64,000 nt of DNA from Streptomyces filipinensis (lineage in GTDB: Bacteria; Actinomycetota; Actinomycetes; Streptomycetales; Streptomycetaceae), in the NCBI RefSeq assembly GCF_014649495.1, contig NZ_BMTD01000010.1, positions 261,067 to 325,066 of the forward strand, read 5' to 3'. The notes under the pieces are model-generated. The model did not search any database. It saw nothing but the letters and a program-made list of their open reading frames with translations, and had not been told where the DNA came from. The translations under genes and the position numbers were made by a program. The first letter of the stretch is position 1; the number at the start of each line of letters is the position of its first letter. This document shows, piece after piece, positions 8,193-17,333 of this stretch.

Positions 8193-8333
8193 CGAACCCC
8201 TCCGGAGCACCCGCCCGCAGCCCTGCGTCCGTGCCTGGAACCACCGCCGGGCAACGCGCGTAGAACAAGGACTGGCGCGCGGGGGGTTTTACGTATAACC
8301 TCACCCGCTAACCACCCCCACCGGAAGGTCCCG

Positions 8334-8729
8334 ATGCGACGCGTCGCCCTGGTCACCCTCGTCGTCGACGACTACGACGAGGCCATCCGCTTCTACACCG
8401 AGGCCCTGGGCTTCCGGCTGGCCGAGGACGCCCCGCGCCCCGACGGTTCCCGCTGGGTCGTCGTGGAGCCGGGGACCGAGGGCGCCGGCACCGCTCTGCT
8501 CCTGGCCCGCGCCAAGGGCGAGGGCCAGCGGTCCCGGATCGGCGACCAGACCGGCGGACGCGTCGGGTTCTTCCTGCACACCGACGACTTCGCCCGCGAC
8601 CACGGCCGGATGGCCGCGGCCGGCGTGACCTTCCTGGAGGAGCCGCGCCACGAGCCGTACGGCACCGTCGCCGTCTTCCAGGACCTCTACGGCAACCGCT
8701 GGGACCTGCTCCAGCCGGCCGACCACTGA
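8334..8729 (+). CDS. VOC/glyoxalase family protein
   Basis: A 131-residue single vicinal-oxygen-chelate protein: VALVTLVVDDYDEAIRFYTE at the N-terminus and EEPRHEPYGTVAVFQDLYGN near the C-terminus. Members include glyoxalase I, extradiol dioxygenases and antibiotic-binding proteins; the substrate cannot be read from sequence. A Shine-Dalgarno (GGAAGG) precedes the ATG. The leader holds an AT-rich TATAAC (8294-8299), a plausible -10 box. The adenosine deaminase gene follows after 33 bp in the same direction, so the two may be co-transcribed. Confidence 0.88.
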   Translation: MRRVALVTLVVDDYDEAIRFYTEALGFRLAEDAPRPDGSRWVVVEPGTEGAGTALLLARAKGEGQRSRIGDQTGGRVGFFLHTDDFARDHGRMAAAGVTFLEEPRHEPYGTVAVFQDLYGNRWDLLQPADH

Positions 8730-8762
8730 CATCCCACCGCACCACCTGAGGAAAGCCCTGCC

Positions 8763-9842
8763 ATGACCGCGCCCCGCATCGACACCGAGACCCTCCGCCG
8801 GCTCCCCAAGGCCGTCCTGCACGACCACCTCGACGGCGGCCTGCGCCCCGCCACCGTCGTCGAGCTCGCGGCCGCGGTCGGCCACCAGCTGCCCACCACC
8901 GACCCCGACGAGCTGGCCGCCTGGTACTTCGAGGCCGCCAACTCCGGCGACCTGGTCCGCTACATAGCCACCTTCGAGCACACCCTCGCCGTCATGCAGA
9001 CCCGCGAGGGCCTGCTGCGCACCGCCGAGGAGTACGTCCTCGACCTCGCCGCCGACGGCGTCGTCTACGCCGAGGTGCGCTACGCCCCCGAGCTGAACAC
9101 CAACGGCGGGCTGTCGCTCAGCGAGGTCGTGGAGACCGTCCAGGAGGGCCTCGCCGCCGGTATGGCCAAGGCCGCCGCCGCGGGCACCCCGGTGCGCGTG
9201 GGCACCCTGCTGTGCGGGATGCGGATGTTCGACCGGGTCCGTGAGGCCGCCGACCTGGCCGTCGCCTACCGCGACGCGGGTGTCGTCGGCTTCGACATCG
9301 CCGGCGCGGAGGACGGCTTCCCGCCCGCCGACCACCTTGAGGCCTTCGAGCACCTGCGCCGCGAGAGCGTGCCCTTCACGATCCACGCCGGCGAGGCCCA
9401 TGGCCTGCCCAGCATCCACCAGGCCCTGCAGGTGTGCGGCGCCCAGCGCATCGGCCACGGAGTGCGCCTCGTCGAGGACATCCCCGACCTCGCGGCCGGC
9501 AAGCTCGGGCGGCTCGCCTCCTGGGTGCGCGACCGTCGTATCGCCCTGGAGATGTGCCCGACCTCCAATCTGCAGACCGGCTGCGCCACCTCGATCGCCG
9601 AGCACCCCATCACGGCCCTGAAGGACCTCGGCTTCCGGGTCACCCTCAACACCGACAACCGCCTGGTGTCGGGCACGACGATGACCCGGGAGATGTCCCT
9701 GCTGGTCGAGGAGGCCGGCTGGACGGTCGAGGACCTGCGCACGGTCACGGTGAACGCCCTCAAGAGCGCGTTCATCCCGTTCGACGAGCGCAAGGCCCTC
9801 ATCGACGACGTGGTCCTGCCGGGTTACGCGGCAGCGCTCTGA
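8763..9842 (+). CDS. add: Adenosine deaminase
   Basis: A 359-residue TIM-barrel deaminase that converts adenosine or deoxyadenosine to inosine forms in purine salvage. Zinc ligands and active-site motifs are present in order: HDHLDGG (residues 20-26, HxH), a TIHAGEAHG segment, IGHGVRLVED, CPTSNLQTG and LNTDNRLVSGT. Length and motifs are those of bacterial adenosine deaminases. The first histidine motif reads HDHLDG rather than the more common HVHLDG. The 3' end overlaps the convergent DinB gene by 19 bp. Confidence 0.93.
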   Translation: MTAPRIDTETLRRLPKAVLHDHLDGGLRPATVVELAAAVGHQLPTTDPDELAAWYFEAANSGDLVRYIATFEHTLAVMQTREGLLRTAEEYVLDLAADGVVYAEVRYAPELNTNGGLSLSEVVETVQEGLAAGMAKAAAAGTPVRVGTLLCGMRMFDRVREAADLAVAYRDAGVVGFDIAGAEDGFPPADHLEAFEHLRRESVPFTIHAGEAHGLPSIHQALQVCGAQRIGHGVRLVEDIPDLAAGKLGRLASWVRDRRIALEMCPTSNLQTGCATSIAEHPITALKDLGFRVTLNTDNRLVSGTTMTREMSLLVEEAGWTVEDLRTVTVNALKSAFIPFDERKALIDDVVLPGYAAAL

Positions 9843-10339
9843 AGCAGCCCCCTCAGGTAGGCGGCCTGTCCGATGTGCTGAAGGTCGTCGGACAGGACGC
9901 TCACCAGGCGCACACCCAGACTGACCGGGGGATCCCAGCGCTCGTCCACGACGCGTTCCAGATCCTTGGCGGCGAGCGAGCGCAGGGCGCCGAGCGACTG
10001 CTCGTGGACGGCGTCGTAGTACCCGGTCAGCTGGTCGGCCGACTCGACCCGCACCTTCGCGATCTTCGCGGGACTGTGCCCGTAGCCGGTGTCATGGCGG
10101 GGCAGGTCGAGGCCGAAACGCTTCTCCCAGCCCTGGGACAGCCACACCTGGTCGAGGTCGAAGGCGTCGGCGATGTGGTCGTCCTGCACCCGGGTGAGAT
10201 GCCAGACGAGCCAGGCGATGGAGTTGGCGTCGGGGGCCGGGCGGTGGTGCAGCTCGTCCGGTCCGAGGCCGTCGAGGGCGGCATGGACTTCTTCCTGGAT
10301 GCGGCCGTAGCCGTCGATGAGGATGTCCTTTGCATGCAT
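9824..10339 (-). CDS. DinB/DUF664 family protein
   Basis: A 171-residue four-helix-bundle protein of the DinB/mycothiol-dependent transferase-like superfamily (DUF664). The metal-binding pattern includes IAWLVWHLTRVQDDH early and SDDLQHIGQAAYLRG at the C-terminus, supplying the histidines. Family members can be thiol transferases or metal-dependent hydrolases; no specific role can be assigned. ATG 10339 is chosen because DUF664 proteins commonly begin at this point; ATG 10351 is an in-frame alternative. The 3' end overlaps the adenosine deaminase gene on the other strand. Confidence 0.85.
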   Translation of the reverse strand: MHAKDILIDGYGRIQEEVHAALDGLGPDELHHRPAPDANSIAWLVWHLTRVQDDHIADAFDLDQVWLSQGWEKRFGLDLPRHDTGYGHSPAKIAKVRVESADQLTGYYDAVHEQSLGALRSLAAKDLERVVDERWDPPVSLGVRLVSVLSDDLQHIGQAAYLRGLLQSAAA

Positions 10340-10367
10340 AGCGTCCACCATCCCAAACAGCGGGCGC

Positions 10368-11303
10368 TCACGCGTCCGGAATCCGGCTCCCGTGGACACC
10401 GGGCGGCACCCGGTCCGGCGTCCCACCCCCTGTTTCCAGGAGAGTGACGAGTGCCCGGGCGGCGGGACTGGTCGCGCGGTCCGGCGGCAGCAGGGCCACC
10501 GTCTGGTACTCCGCCTCGCCCGCGCCCTTCAGCGGCAGCGCCGTGAGCGAGGGCCGCTTGTGCCGGAAGTGCCGCGGTACGACCGCGATCCCCAGGTTCT
10601 CGTCCACCAGGTCCAGCAGACTGTGCACGTCGTTGACCTCCAGTGCGACCGTGCGCCGGACACCGGCCGCGGCGAACGCGGCGTCGGTGGTGCGCCGCGG
10701 GCCCCAGTCCGGGTGGAAGTCCACGAAGACCTCACCGGCCAGGTCGTCCGGGGCCAGCACCGCGTCGGCCGAGGCCAGCCGATGGCCCGGATGGCACAGC
10801 ACGGTCATCGGCTCACTCGTCAGCGCCACCGAGCGCAGCTGGTCGCTGTCCGCCTGGATGCGGTAGGCGAAGGCCAGGTCGAGCCGGCCTGCCGTGACCT
10901 CCTCGGCCAGCGCCCCCGAGCCGGCCTGCCGCAGCCGGATCTCCACGTCCGGATGCCGCCCCCGGAACGCGGCCAGCAACCGCGCCGGATGGACACCCGC
11001 GATGCACTGCTCGGTGCCCAGCGCCAGCGTGCCGCGCAGGACTCCCTGCACCGCGGCCACCGCCTCGTGCGCCGCCCGCACCTGCGCCAGGATCCGCTCG
11101 GCCTCCACCAGCAGCGCCCGCCCCGCCTCAGTGAGCGTGACCCGGCGGGTGGTGCGCACGAACAGCGGCGCCCGCAGCTCCCGCTCCAGCGCCCTGATGG
11201 ACGCCGACAGCCCCGACTGGGACACCATCAGGCGTTCGGCGGCCCGGGTGAAATGCTGGTCCTCGGAGACGGCGACGAAGTGCTGGAGATGGCGCAGTTC
11301 CAT
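10368..11303 (-). CDS. LysR family transcriptional regulator
   Basis: A 311-residue LysR-type regulator. The N-terminal winged helix is MELRHLQHFVAVSEDQHFTR with the recognition-helix region LMVSQSGLSASIRALE, followed by a linker helix and the periplasmic-binding-like effector domain (LALGTEQCIAGVHPARLLAA). It is divergent from the aldo/keto reductase at 11447 across 143 bp. A LysR-type box lies in that gap, 21-36 bp from this start, so it probably regulates the reductase and itself. The inducer is unknown. Confidence 0.93.
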   Translation of the reverse strand: MELRHLQHFVAVSEDQHFTRAAERLMVSQSGLSASIRALERELRAPLFVRTTRRVTLTEAGRALLVEAERILAQVRAAHEAVAAVQGVLRGTLALGTEQCIAGVHPARLLAAFRGRHPDVEIRLRQAGSGALAEEVTAGRLDLAFAYRIQADSDQLRSVALTSEPMTVLCHPGHRLASADAVLAPDDLAGEVFVDFHPDWGPRRTTDAAFAAAGVRRTVALEVNDVHSLLDLVDENLGIAVVPRHFRHKRPSLTALPLKGAGEAEYQTVALLPPDRATSPAARALVTLLETGGGTPDRVPPGVHGSRIPDA

Positions 11304-11323
11304 GATTGAGAAGACTAGTCGCT

Positions 11324-11339
11324 GAATTCCATCGGATTC
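11324..11339. promoter_or_regulatory. Candidate LysR-type operator
   Basis: GAAT-N8-ATTC forms a symmetrical T-N-A type box in the divergent region between the LysR gene (start 11303) and the aldo/keto reductase (start 11447). Position and form suit a LysR recognition site controlling both promoters. It is one of the few AT-rich spots nearby. Confidence 0.45.
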
Positions 11340-11446
11340 TTCTGTTGGACCGCTGCCCGGCGGGCGGGGAAGAGTGGGAGCGGTGACCAGGAGCGAAAGC
11401 CCCCGGGAGCCGGGAAGACACGTGTGCCAACCCCTCTGGAGTCGCG

Positions 11447-12439
<993 letters not shown>

Positions 12440-12442
12440 ACC

Positions 12443-12494
12443 CACCGAGCCCCCACCACGAGCGGAGGTGGGCCGGTGCCGGGTGGGGGCGGTG
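12443..12494 (+). terminator. GC-rich hairpin after aldo/keto reductase
   Basis: CACCG-AG-CCCCCACC (12443-12457) pairs with GGTGGGGGCGGTG (12482-12494), giving 13 paired bases with a 2-nt bulge and a 24-nt loop. There is no T-run, as is usual for Streptomyces terminators. It starts 3 bp after the stop codon. Confidence 0.4.
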
Positions 12495-12691
12495 CCGACA
12501 GGGGGCCAAAGCCGAGCCCCTCGCCGGCCGGCCCTGAGGCGAACCTGCGGTGAGGTGTCCGCCCGCCTCGGGGGCGACCGCGCGGACCCGAAGGCATCAG
12601 GTCCGGCCGAACCGTCCCTGTCCCTGCGGGACCTGGGCCCCCGGGCCACCCCGGGAGTCGCGGGCCCGCCCATGAGCCCCCAGAGCCACGC

Positions 12692-13146
12692 GCTCGCCCC
12701 TGGGGTCCTGTGGGTGCGGGTTCGCCTGTGGCGGTTGTGTGGCCGGGCGCTCGTCGCGCATGCCCATCCCTGGCGGCCCGGCGGCCGCATGCTCGCCCGT
12801 GGGGGTCCTGTGGGTGTGGGCTCGCCTGTGGCGGTTGTGTGGCCGCGCGCTCGTCGCGCATGCCCATCCCTGGCGGCCCGGCGGCCGCATGCTCGCCCGT
12901 GGGGGTCCTGTGGGTGTGGGCTCGCCTGGGGCGGTTCTGCCGTCGCGCGCTCACCGCTGGCGGTCCTGTGGCCGCCGCTCGCATGCCCCACCCCTGGCGG
13001 CCCGGCGGCGCACGCTCACCCCTGGGGGGCCTGTGGCCGAGAGCTCGCACGCTCAGCCCCGGCGGCCCCGCGGCCCCCGCGGCCGCGCGCTCACCCCTGG
13101 CAGCCCGCGGCCGCGCGCTCACCCATCCCGCTCCTGCAGCGGCACG
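12692..13146. repeat. Degenerate GC-rich tandem repeat array
   Basis: The 769-bp gap 12440-13208 holds no convincing gene but an imperfect tandem array. A ~100-bp unit begins at 12692, 12791 and 12891 (about 2.4 copies, nearly identical between copies 2 and 3). Each unit is built from sub-units that begin GCTC and run roughly 28-42 bp, with a shared core near GCTCNCCCNTGGCGG and CCTGTGGCCG. Further degraded sub-units continue to about 13146, around a dozen in total. Long open frames cross the array on both strands but only give repetitive Arg/Pro/Gly/His peptides, so it is more likely a non-coding minisatellite. Function unknown. Confidence 0.8.
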
Positions 13147-13208
13147 GTCCCCAGAGCCGCCCCGCGGCCAAGACGTACTCTGGCGGCCGCTTCGTCGGCC
13201 AGACGGCG

Positions 13209-13592
13209 TCAGGCACCCGCCGGAACCCGGTCCAGAAAGCCCAAGACCTGCCGGATCCGGCCCTCCGCGTCCAGCGTGACGACGTCGAACCCGGCCACCG
13301 GCGCCGAGCCGTCGGCCTCGTTCACCAGCTCCCAGCCGAAGCGCGCGGTGTCGTGGTGGCCGTCCACCGTGCCGAGCGGGCGGAAGACGAACCCCGGGAA
13401 CTGCTCGTGGGCCGCCGCGATCACGGCCGCGATGCCCTCGTGGCCGCGGACCTCGGCGAGCGGGTCGGTGTAGCCGCCGTCCGCCGTCCACGCGGCGGCG
13501 ACCGCCTTCTTCAGGGCCTCGGGCTCGGTGGCGTTCCAGGCCTCGAAGTAACGGCTGGCGGCGATCTCGTAACGGTCGGTGTTCGCGGACAT
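13209..13592 (-). CDS. SnoaL-like/NTF2-fold protein
   Basis: A 127-residue single-domain protein of the SnoaL-like polyketide cyclase/NTF2-like superfamily: YFEAWNATEPEALKKAVAAAW, then WTADGGYTDPLAEVRGHEGI and RFGWELVNEADGSAPVAGFD. The superfamily includes cyclases, isomerases and many proteins of unknown role; isolated members like this one are usually not polyketide cyclases. It ends next to the tandem repeat array and is divergent from 13906. A short palindrome lies about 104-120 bp upstream of its start. Confidence 0.85.
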   Translation of the reverse strand: MSANTDRYEIAASRYFEAWNATEPEALKKAVAAAWTADGGYTDPLAEVRGHEGIAAVIAAAHEQFPGFVFRPLGTVDGHHDTARFGWELVNEADGSAPVAGFDVVTLDAEGRIRQVLGFLDRVPAGA

Positions 13593-13905
13593 GGTGAATC
13601 ATCCTCCAACGAGGTCGTTGCTGCTGGTCGGGGCCGGATCCGGGGCTTCGCCGATCCGGTGTGACCACCATGCCGGAGATCCGAGCGGCGGGTCGATTAC
13701 CTGCCGGGTAATGCCCCGTGGGCGTGCGCGCCGGTGCATTCCGGCCAGAACAGGCGGCGAATATGCCAACAGACTGGCCGGAAAGTCATGGTGACTGTGT
13801 TTCGGGAGTGGCGATACTCGAACGCCAGGGGCACTTCACCGCACAGGAGCCGCACGCAGAGCGAGGTCCAGGCCGGCACACAGCGAGGCGACGGGGGAGT
13901 GAGAC
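13593..13905. other. Divergent intergenic region with short palindrome
   Basis: This 313-bp gap separates the SnoaL-like gene (minus) from the hypothetical gene at 13906 (plus). It includes ATTACC-TGCCG-GGTAAT at 13696-13712, a 6-bp perfect inverted repeat in an otherwise GC-rich background, which may be an operator. No coding sequence or RNA gene was recognised in it. Confidence 0.4.
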
Positions 13906-14316
13906 ATGCACGACGAATTCCTGTGCCATGTCACGGCGTACGGCATGTGCGACGGCCGGCGCATCGGCGTACCGCTCGGCACCTACCGCGCACCGACGTT
14001 GGCCCTCGCCCTGTGGTGGCTGCGGGACCGGGCGTCCTGGATCGCCGAGCGCCTCGACCCGACCCCGGAGGGCCCCGCCTTCCCGGCGGGCGCGCTGGTG
14101 CCGGTCCCGGACACGGTCGTCGACGTGCCCGCCCTGCTGCGCGGCTGGTGTGCCGACGACGCGCGGCAGGAGCTGGTGGCCGACGAGCTGGCGGGCGGAC
14201 GGCTGGTGCGGATCGCCGCCAGCGACGACACCACCGAGTACGAACTGCTCGCCGAGTCCGTGGACGCGCTGCGCATGCAGCGCGTCCTGCCGGTGCTCGT
14301 GGTGCCCGTCGCCTGA
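13906..14316 (+). CDS. Hypothetical protein (136 aa)
   Basis: A 136-residue cytoplasmic protein, not recognised. A strong Shine-Dalgarno (GGGGGAG, 13893-13899) precedes the ATG. It opens with MHDEFLCHVTAYGMCDGRRI, then an ALALWWLRDRASWIAERL helix, and ends in a hydrophobic strand LPVLVVPVA. No signal peptide, membrane segment or known motif is seen. It precedes the leaderless FHA-ABC transporter gene by 73 bp in the same direction, but that gene appears to have its own promoter. Confidence 0.75.
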   Translation: MHDEFLCHVTAYGMCDGRRIGVPLGTYRAPTLALALWWLRDRASWIAERLDPTPEGPAFPAGALVPVPDTVVDVPALLRGWCADDARQELVADELAGGRLVRIAASDDTTEYELLAESVDALRMQRVLPVLVVPVA

Positions 14317-14376
14317 CACGTGTCCATTCCGCTGGAGCCCGGCCCGTCGGCAGGGGCGTACAGGTGAGCGAATCGG

Positions 14377-14382
14377 TAGAAT
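14377..14382 (+). promoter_or_regulatory. Leaderless -10 box of the FHA-ABC gene
   Basis: TAGAAT ends 7 nt before ATG 14390. There is no Shine-Dalgarno, so transcription would start at or next to the start codon. Confidence 0.55.
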
Positions 14383-14389
14383 CCTGGCC

Positions 14390-16729
14390 ATGGCGGAGCG
14401 GTCGGTCGCCCCGACGGCGCCCGAACTCGTCCTGGAGACCGACACGGGCTCCACGGTGATGAGCCCGGGCCGCGACTACCACGTCGGACGTGACCCGTTG
14501 AGCGACATCGTCCTCGACGATGCCCGGGTCTCGTGGGACCACGCCGTGCTGCACTGCGACCAGGACCACTGGACCCTGACGGACCAGCACAGCACCAACG
14601 GCACCTACGCCGACGGCCGCAGGATCGAGCGGTGGGCCGTGCGCCCCGGCAGCGTGATCCGCTTCGGCAATCCCGCCGACGGCCCCCGCGCGGTACTCGC
14701 CGGAGCCCCGCGGCCCGCCCCCGGCCGTCCCTCCGCGGTGTCGCTGCCCCAGCTGACCGGCACCTTCCGCCGGCCCACCAGCGTCCGCCCGCTGCCCGCG
14801 CGCTCGGTCCGCATCGGCCGGGCGGCCGACAACGACCTCGTGGTGGAGGACCTGGTCGTCTCCCGGCGCCACGCCGAACTGCGCCCCCGCACCGACGGCA
14901 CGTACGAGATCGTCGACCTCGGCAGCCACAACGGCACCTACCTCAACGGCCGGCCCGTCGCCCGCGCGCCCGTGCGCCCCGGTGACATCGTCGGCATCGG
15001 CCACTCCGCGTTCTGCCTGGCCGGCGACGAACTCCAGGAGTACGTCGACACCGGCGAAGTGGCCCTGGACGTCCAGGACCTCACCGTCGCCGTGGACGGT
15101 GGCAGTAAGGTGCTCGTCGACCACGTGTCCTTCCCGGTCGGCGAGAAGTGCCTGCTCGCGGTGGTCGGGCCGAGCGGGGCCGGCAAGTCCACCCTGCTGA
15201 ACGCCCTCACCGGACAGCGGCCCGCCGACCGCGGCACCGTCCTGTACGACGGCCGCGACCTCTACCGCGACTACGCCGAACTGCGCCAGCGCATCGGCCT
15301 GGTCCCGCAGGACGACATCCTGCACCCCCAGCTCACCGTGCGCGCCGCCCTGTCCTACGCCGCCGAGCTGCGCTTCCCCGAGGACACCACCCAAGGCGAG
15401 CGGCGCGCCCGGGTCGCGGAGGCCATCCGGGAACTCGGTCTCGAACAGCGCGCCGAACAGCCCGTGCACAGCCTCTCCGGGGGCCAGCGCAAGCGGGTCA
15501 GCGTGGCCCTGGAACTGCTCACCAAACCCTCGCTGCTCTTCCTGGACGAGCCGACCTCCGGCCTGGACCCCGGCATGGACCGCTCGGTGATGCACATGCT
15601 GCGCGGCCTCGCCGACGACGGCCGCACCGTCATCGTCGTCACCCACAGCGTCCTCAGCCTGAGCCTCTGCGACCGCCTCCTGGTGCTGGCTCCGGGCGGC
15701 AGGGTGGCCTACTACGGCCCTCCCGGCGACACCCTCGCCTTCCTCGGCTTCGACCAGTGGCCGGAGGCGTTCGAGGCCTTCGACCGCGACCAGGACCGCG
15801 ACTGGGCGCGGGAGTACCGGGAGTCGCCGTTCCACCGGCACTACATCACCGAGTCCAGCAGCCAGCCCCGCCACCCCGGTCCGGCTCCCGTCACCCCCGC
15901 GCCGCCGTCCCGCCCGCGCGGCTGGGCCGCCCAGCTCGGCACCCTGGTCCGCCGCTACGCGGCCGTCCTCGGCGCCGACCGCACCTTCCTGCTCGTCATG
16001 ATCGCGCTGCCCTTCGTCATGGGCGCCATGGCCCGGGCCCTCGCGGGCACACGGCTCACCCGGGAGAACGCGACGAGCGCGCTGCTCATCCTGTGCGTCG
16101 GCGCCGTGCTCACCGGCGCCGCCAACGCGGTGCGCGAACTCGTCAAGGAACGCGTCGTCTACCAGCGCGAACGCGCAGTCGGCCTGCCCAGGTCGGCCTA
16201 TCTGATGTCCAAGGTCGTGGTGCTCGGCACGATCAGCGTCGTCCAGGCCGTCGTCCTCACCCTGGTAGCCCTCCTCGGCGTCGACCTGAACGCGCCCGGC
16301 GGCAGTGGCGTCCTGTTGCCGCCGCTCGCCGAGATCACCCTGGCCGTCGCCCTGCTGGCGTTCACCGCCATGATGCTCGGCCTCCTCGTCTCCGCGCTGG
16401 TGCGCAAGGAGGAGGTGACGATGCCGCTGCTGGTGCTGCTGGCCATCGTCCAGGTCGTGCTCTGCGGGGCCCTGCTCAGGCTGAGCGGCGTGCCCGGCCT
16501 GGACCAGCTGTCCTGGCTCGTGCCCTCCCGCTGGGCGCTCGCCGCCATGGCCGGCACGGTCGGGCTGTCCCGGACCGCGCCCGGCACGCTGACCGCCGAC
16601 CCGCTCTTCCGGCACTCGACAGGCGTCTGGCTGCTCGACCTGACCATGCTGGTGGCGCTGTCCGCCCTCTACGGGCTCGCGGTCGCCCGGCTGCTGCGCC
16701 GGCACGAGCCCGCCGTGATGCGGAGGTAG
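14390..16729 (+). CDS. FHA-FHA-ABC transporter fusion (ATPase plus ABC2 permease)
   Basis: A 779-residue single-chain half transporter. Two forkhead-associated domains come first (about residues 28-95, with HSTNGTYADG, and 138-208, with RIGRAADND, SRRHAEL and GSHNGTYLNG). The ATPase follows, with Walker A GPSGAGKS (260-267), signature LSGGQRKRVS and Walker B LLFLDEPTSGLD. The C-terminal ABC2-type membrane domain has about six helices. This is an ABCG-like layout. FHA domains bind phosphothreonine, so transport is probably gated by Ser/Thr kinases; one is encoded two genes downstream. The second FHA domain has the more complete phospho-binding residues. The substrate is unknown. Confidence 0.92.
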   Translation: MAERSVAPTAPELVLETDTGSTVMSPGRDYHVGRDPLSDIVLDDARVSWDHAVLHCDQDHWTLTDQHSTNGTYADGRRIERWAVRPGSVIRFGNPADGPRAVLAGAPRPAPGRPSAVSLPQLTGTFRRPTSVRPLPARSVRIGRAADNDLVVEDLVVSRRHAELRPRTDGTYEIVDLGSHNGTYLNGRPVARAPVRPGDIVGIGHSAFCLAGDELQEYVDTGEVALDVQDLTVAVDGGSKVLVDHVSFPVGEKCLLAVVGPSGAGKSTLLNALTGQRPADRGTVLYDGRDLYRDYAELRQRIGLVPQDDILHPQLTVRAALSYAAELRFPEDTTQGERRARVAEAIRELGLEQRAEQPVHSLSGGQRKRVSVALELLTKPSLLFLDEPTSGLDPGMDRSVMHMLRGLADDGRTVIVVTHSVLSLSLCDRLLVLAPGGRVAYYGPPGDTLAFLGFDQWPEAFEAFDRDQDRDWAREYRESPFHRHYITESSSQPRHPGPAPVTPAPPSRPRGWAAQLGTLVRRYAAVLGADRTFLLVMIALPFVMGAMARALAGTRLTRENATSALLILCVGAVLTGAANAVRELVKERVVYQRERAVGLPRSAYLMSKVVVLGTISVVQAVVLTLVALLGVDLNAPGGSGVLLPPLAEITLAVALLAFTAMMLGLLVSALVRKEEVTMPLLVLLAIVQVVLCGALLRLSGVPGLDQLSWLVPSRWALAAMAGTVGLSRTAPGTLTADPLFRHSTGVWLLDLTMLVALSALYGLAVARLLRRHEPAVMRR

Positions 16730-16781
16730 GCGGCACGATGGCACCCACGACGACGGCACACACACGGAAGCAGGCGCCCCG

Positions 16782-17333
16782 ATGACCAAAGCGCCCAGCC
16801 CCGGATTCCAGCCCACGCACGTCGTGCCGCGGCGCGGCATGCCCGCCTGGGAGTCGCCCGACCCGGCCCGGCCCACCGTGCCCCTCGACCCGCTGCTCCC
16901 GGTCGAGCTGGTGGAGCGGCGCGGCGACTGGGGGTACGTCCGCTGTTCCAACGGCTGGGGCGCCTGGGTCGACGGCCGCCGGCTGGTCGCCGTACCCGAC
17001 GACCCGCCCGCCGGCGACGGTCCGGACGGCACCGCCGATCCGCGGCCCCTGCTGGCCCGCGCCGAACAGGCCCTCGCCGACTACCGGTCCGCGGTCGAGG
17101 AGCTGGCGGCCGGTGCCCTGGACGGCGAGGACTTCGAGGACCGCACCCGGGACCTGAGGATCGGGGTCGTGGTGGACGGTGAGTCCATGTGGCTGTACGA
17201 CCCCGAGGAGGGCCGCTGGGTCTACGGCGACGGACGGCGGCTGACCACCTACGCCACCGACCGGGCGGTCACCGGCGAGGGCGACACCGGGCACGCCCCG
17301 ACCCGGCTGGTCGCGCCCGAGGGTGAGCGCTGA
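16782..17333 (+). CDS. Hypothetical protein with SH3-like segment
   Basis: A 183-residue soluble protein. Residues about 35-68 look like a bacterial SH3-type fold (LLPVELVERRGDWGYVRCSN then GWGAWVDGRRL). The C-terminal half has a WLYDPEEGRWVYGDGRRL segment, which resembles short aromatic repeats that bind ligands or cell-wall components. It sits between the FHA-ABC exporter and the kinase and overlaps the kinase start by 1 bp (TGATG), so it is probably an accessory or scaffold in the same system. No catalytic motif is seen. Confidence 0.75.
   Translation: MTKAPSPGFQPTHVVPRRGMPAWESPDPARPTVPLDPLLPVELVERRGDWGYVRCSNGWGAWVDGRRLVAVPDDPPAGDGPDGTADPRPLLARAEQALADYRSAVEELAAGALDGEDFEDRTRDLRIGVVVDGESMWLYDPEEGRWVYGDGRRLTTYATDRAVTGEGDTGHAPTRLVAPEGER

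Noticed and set aside
12692..13146. Possible CRISPR array
   Set aside because: Units are head-to-tail and degenerate, with no constant repeat plus variable spacer pattern, and no cas genes are present.
13209..13592. Polyketide cyclase of an antibiotic cluster
   Set aside because: It is a generic SnoaL-like/NTF2 fold with no polyketide synthase genes nearby.
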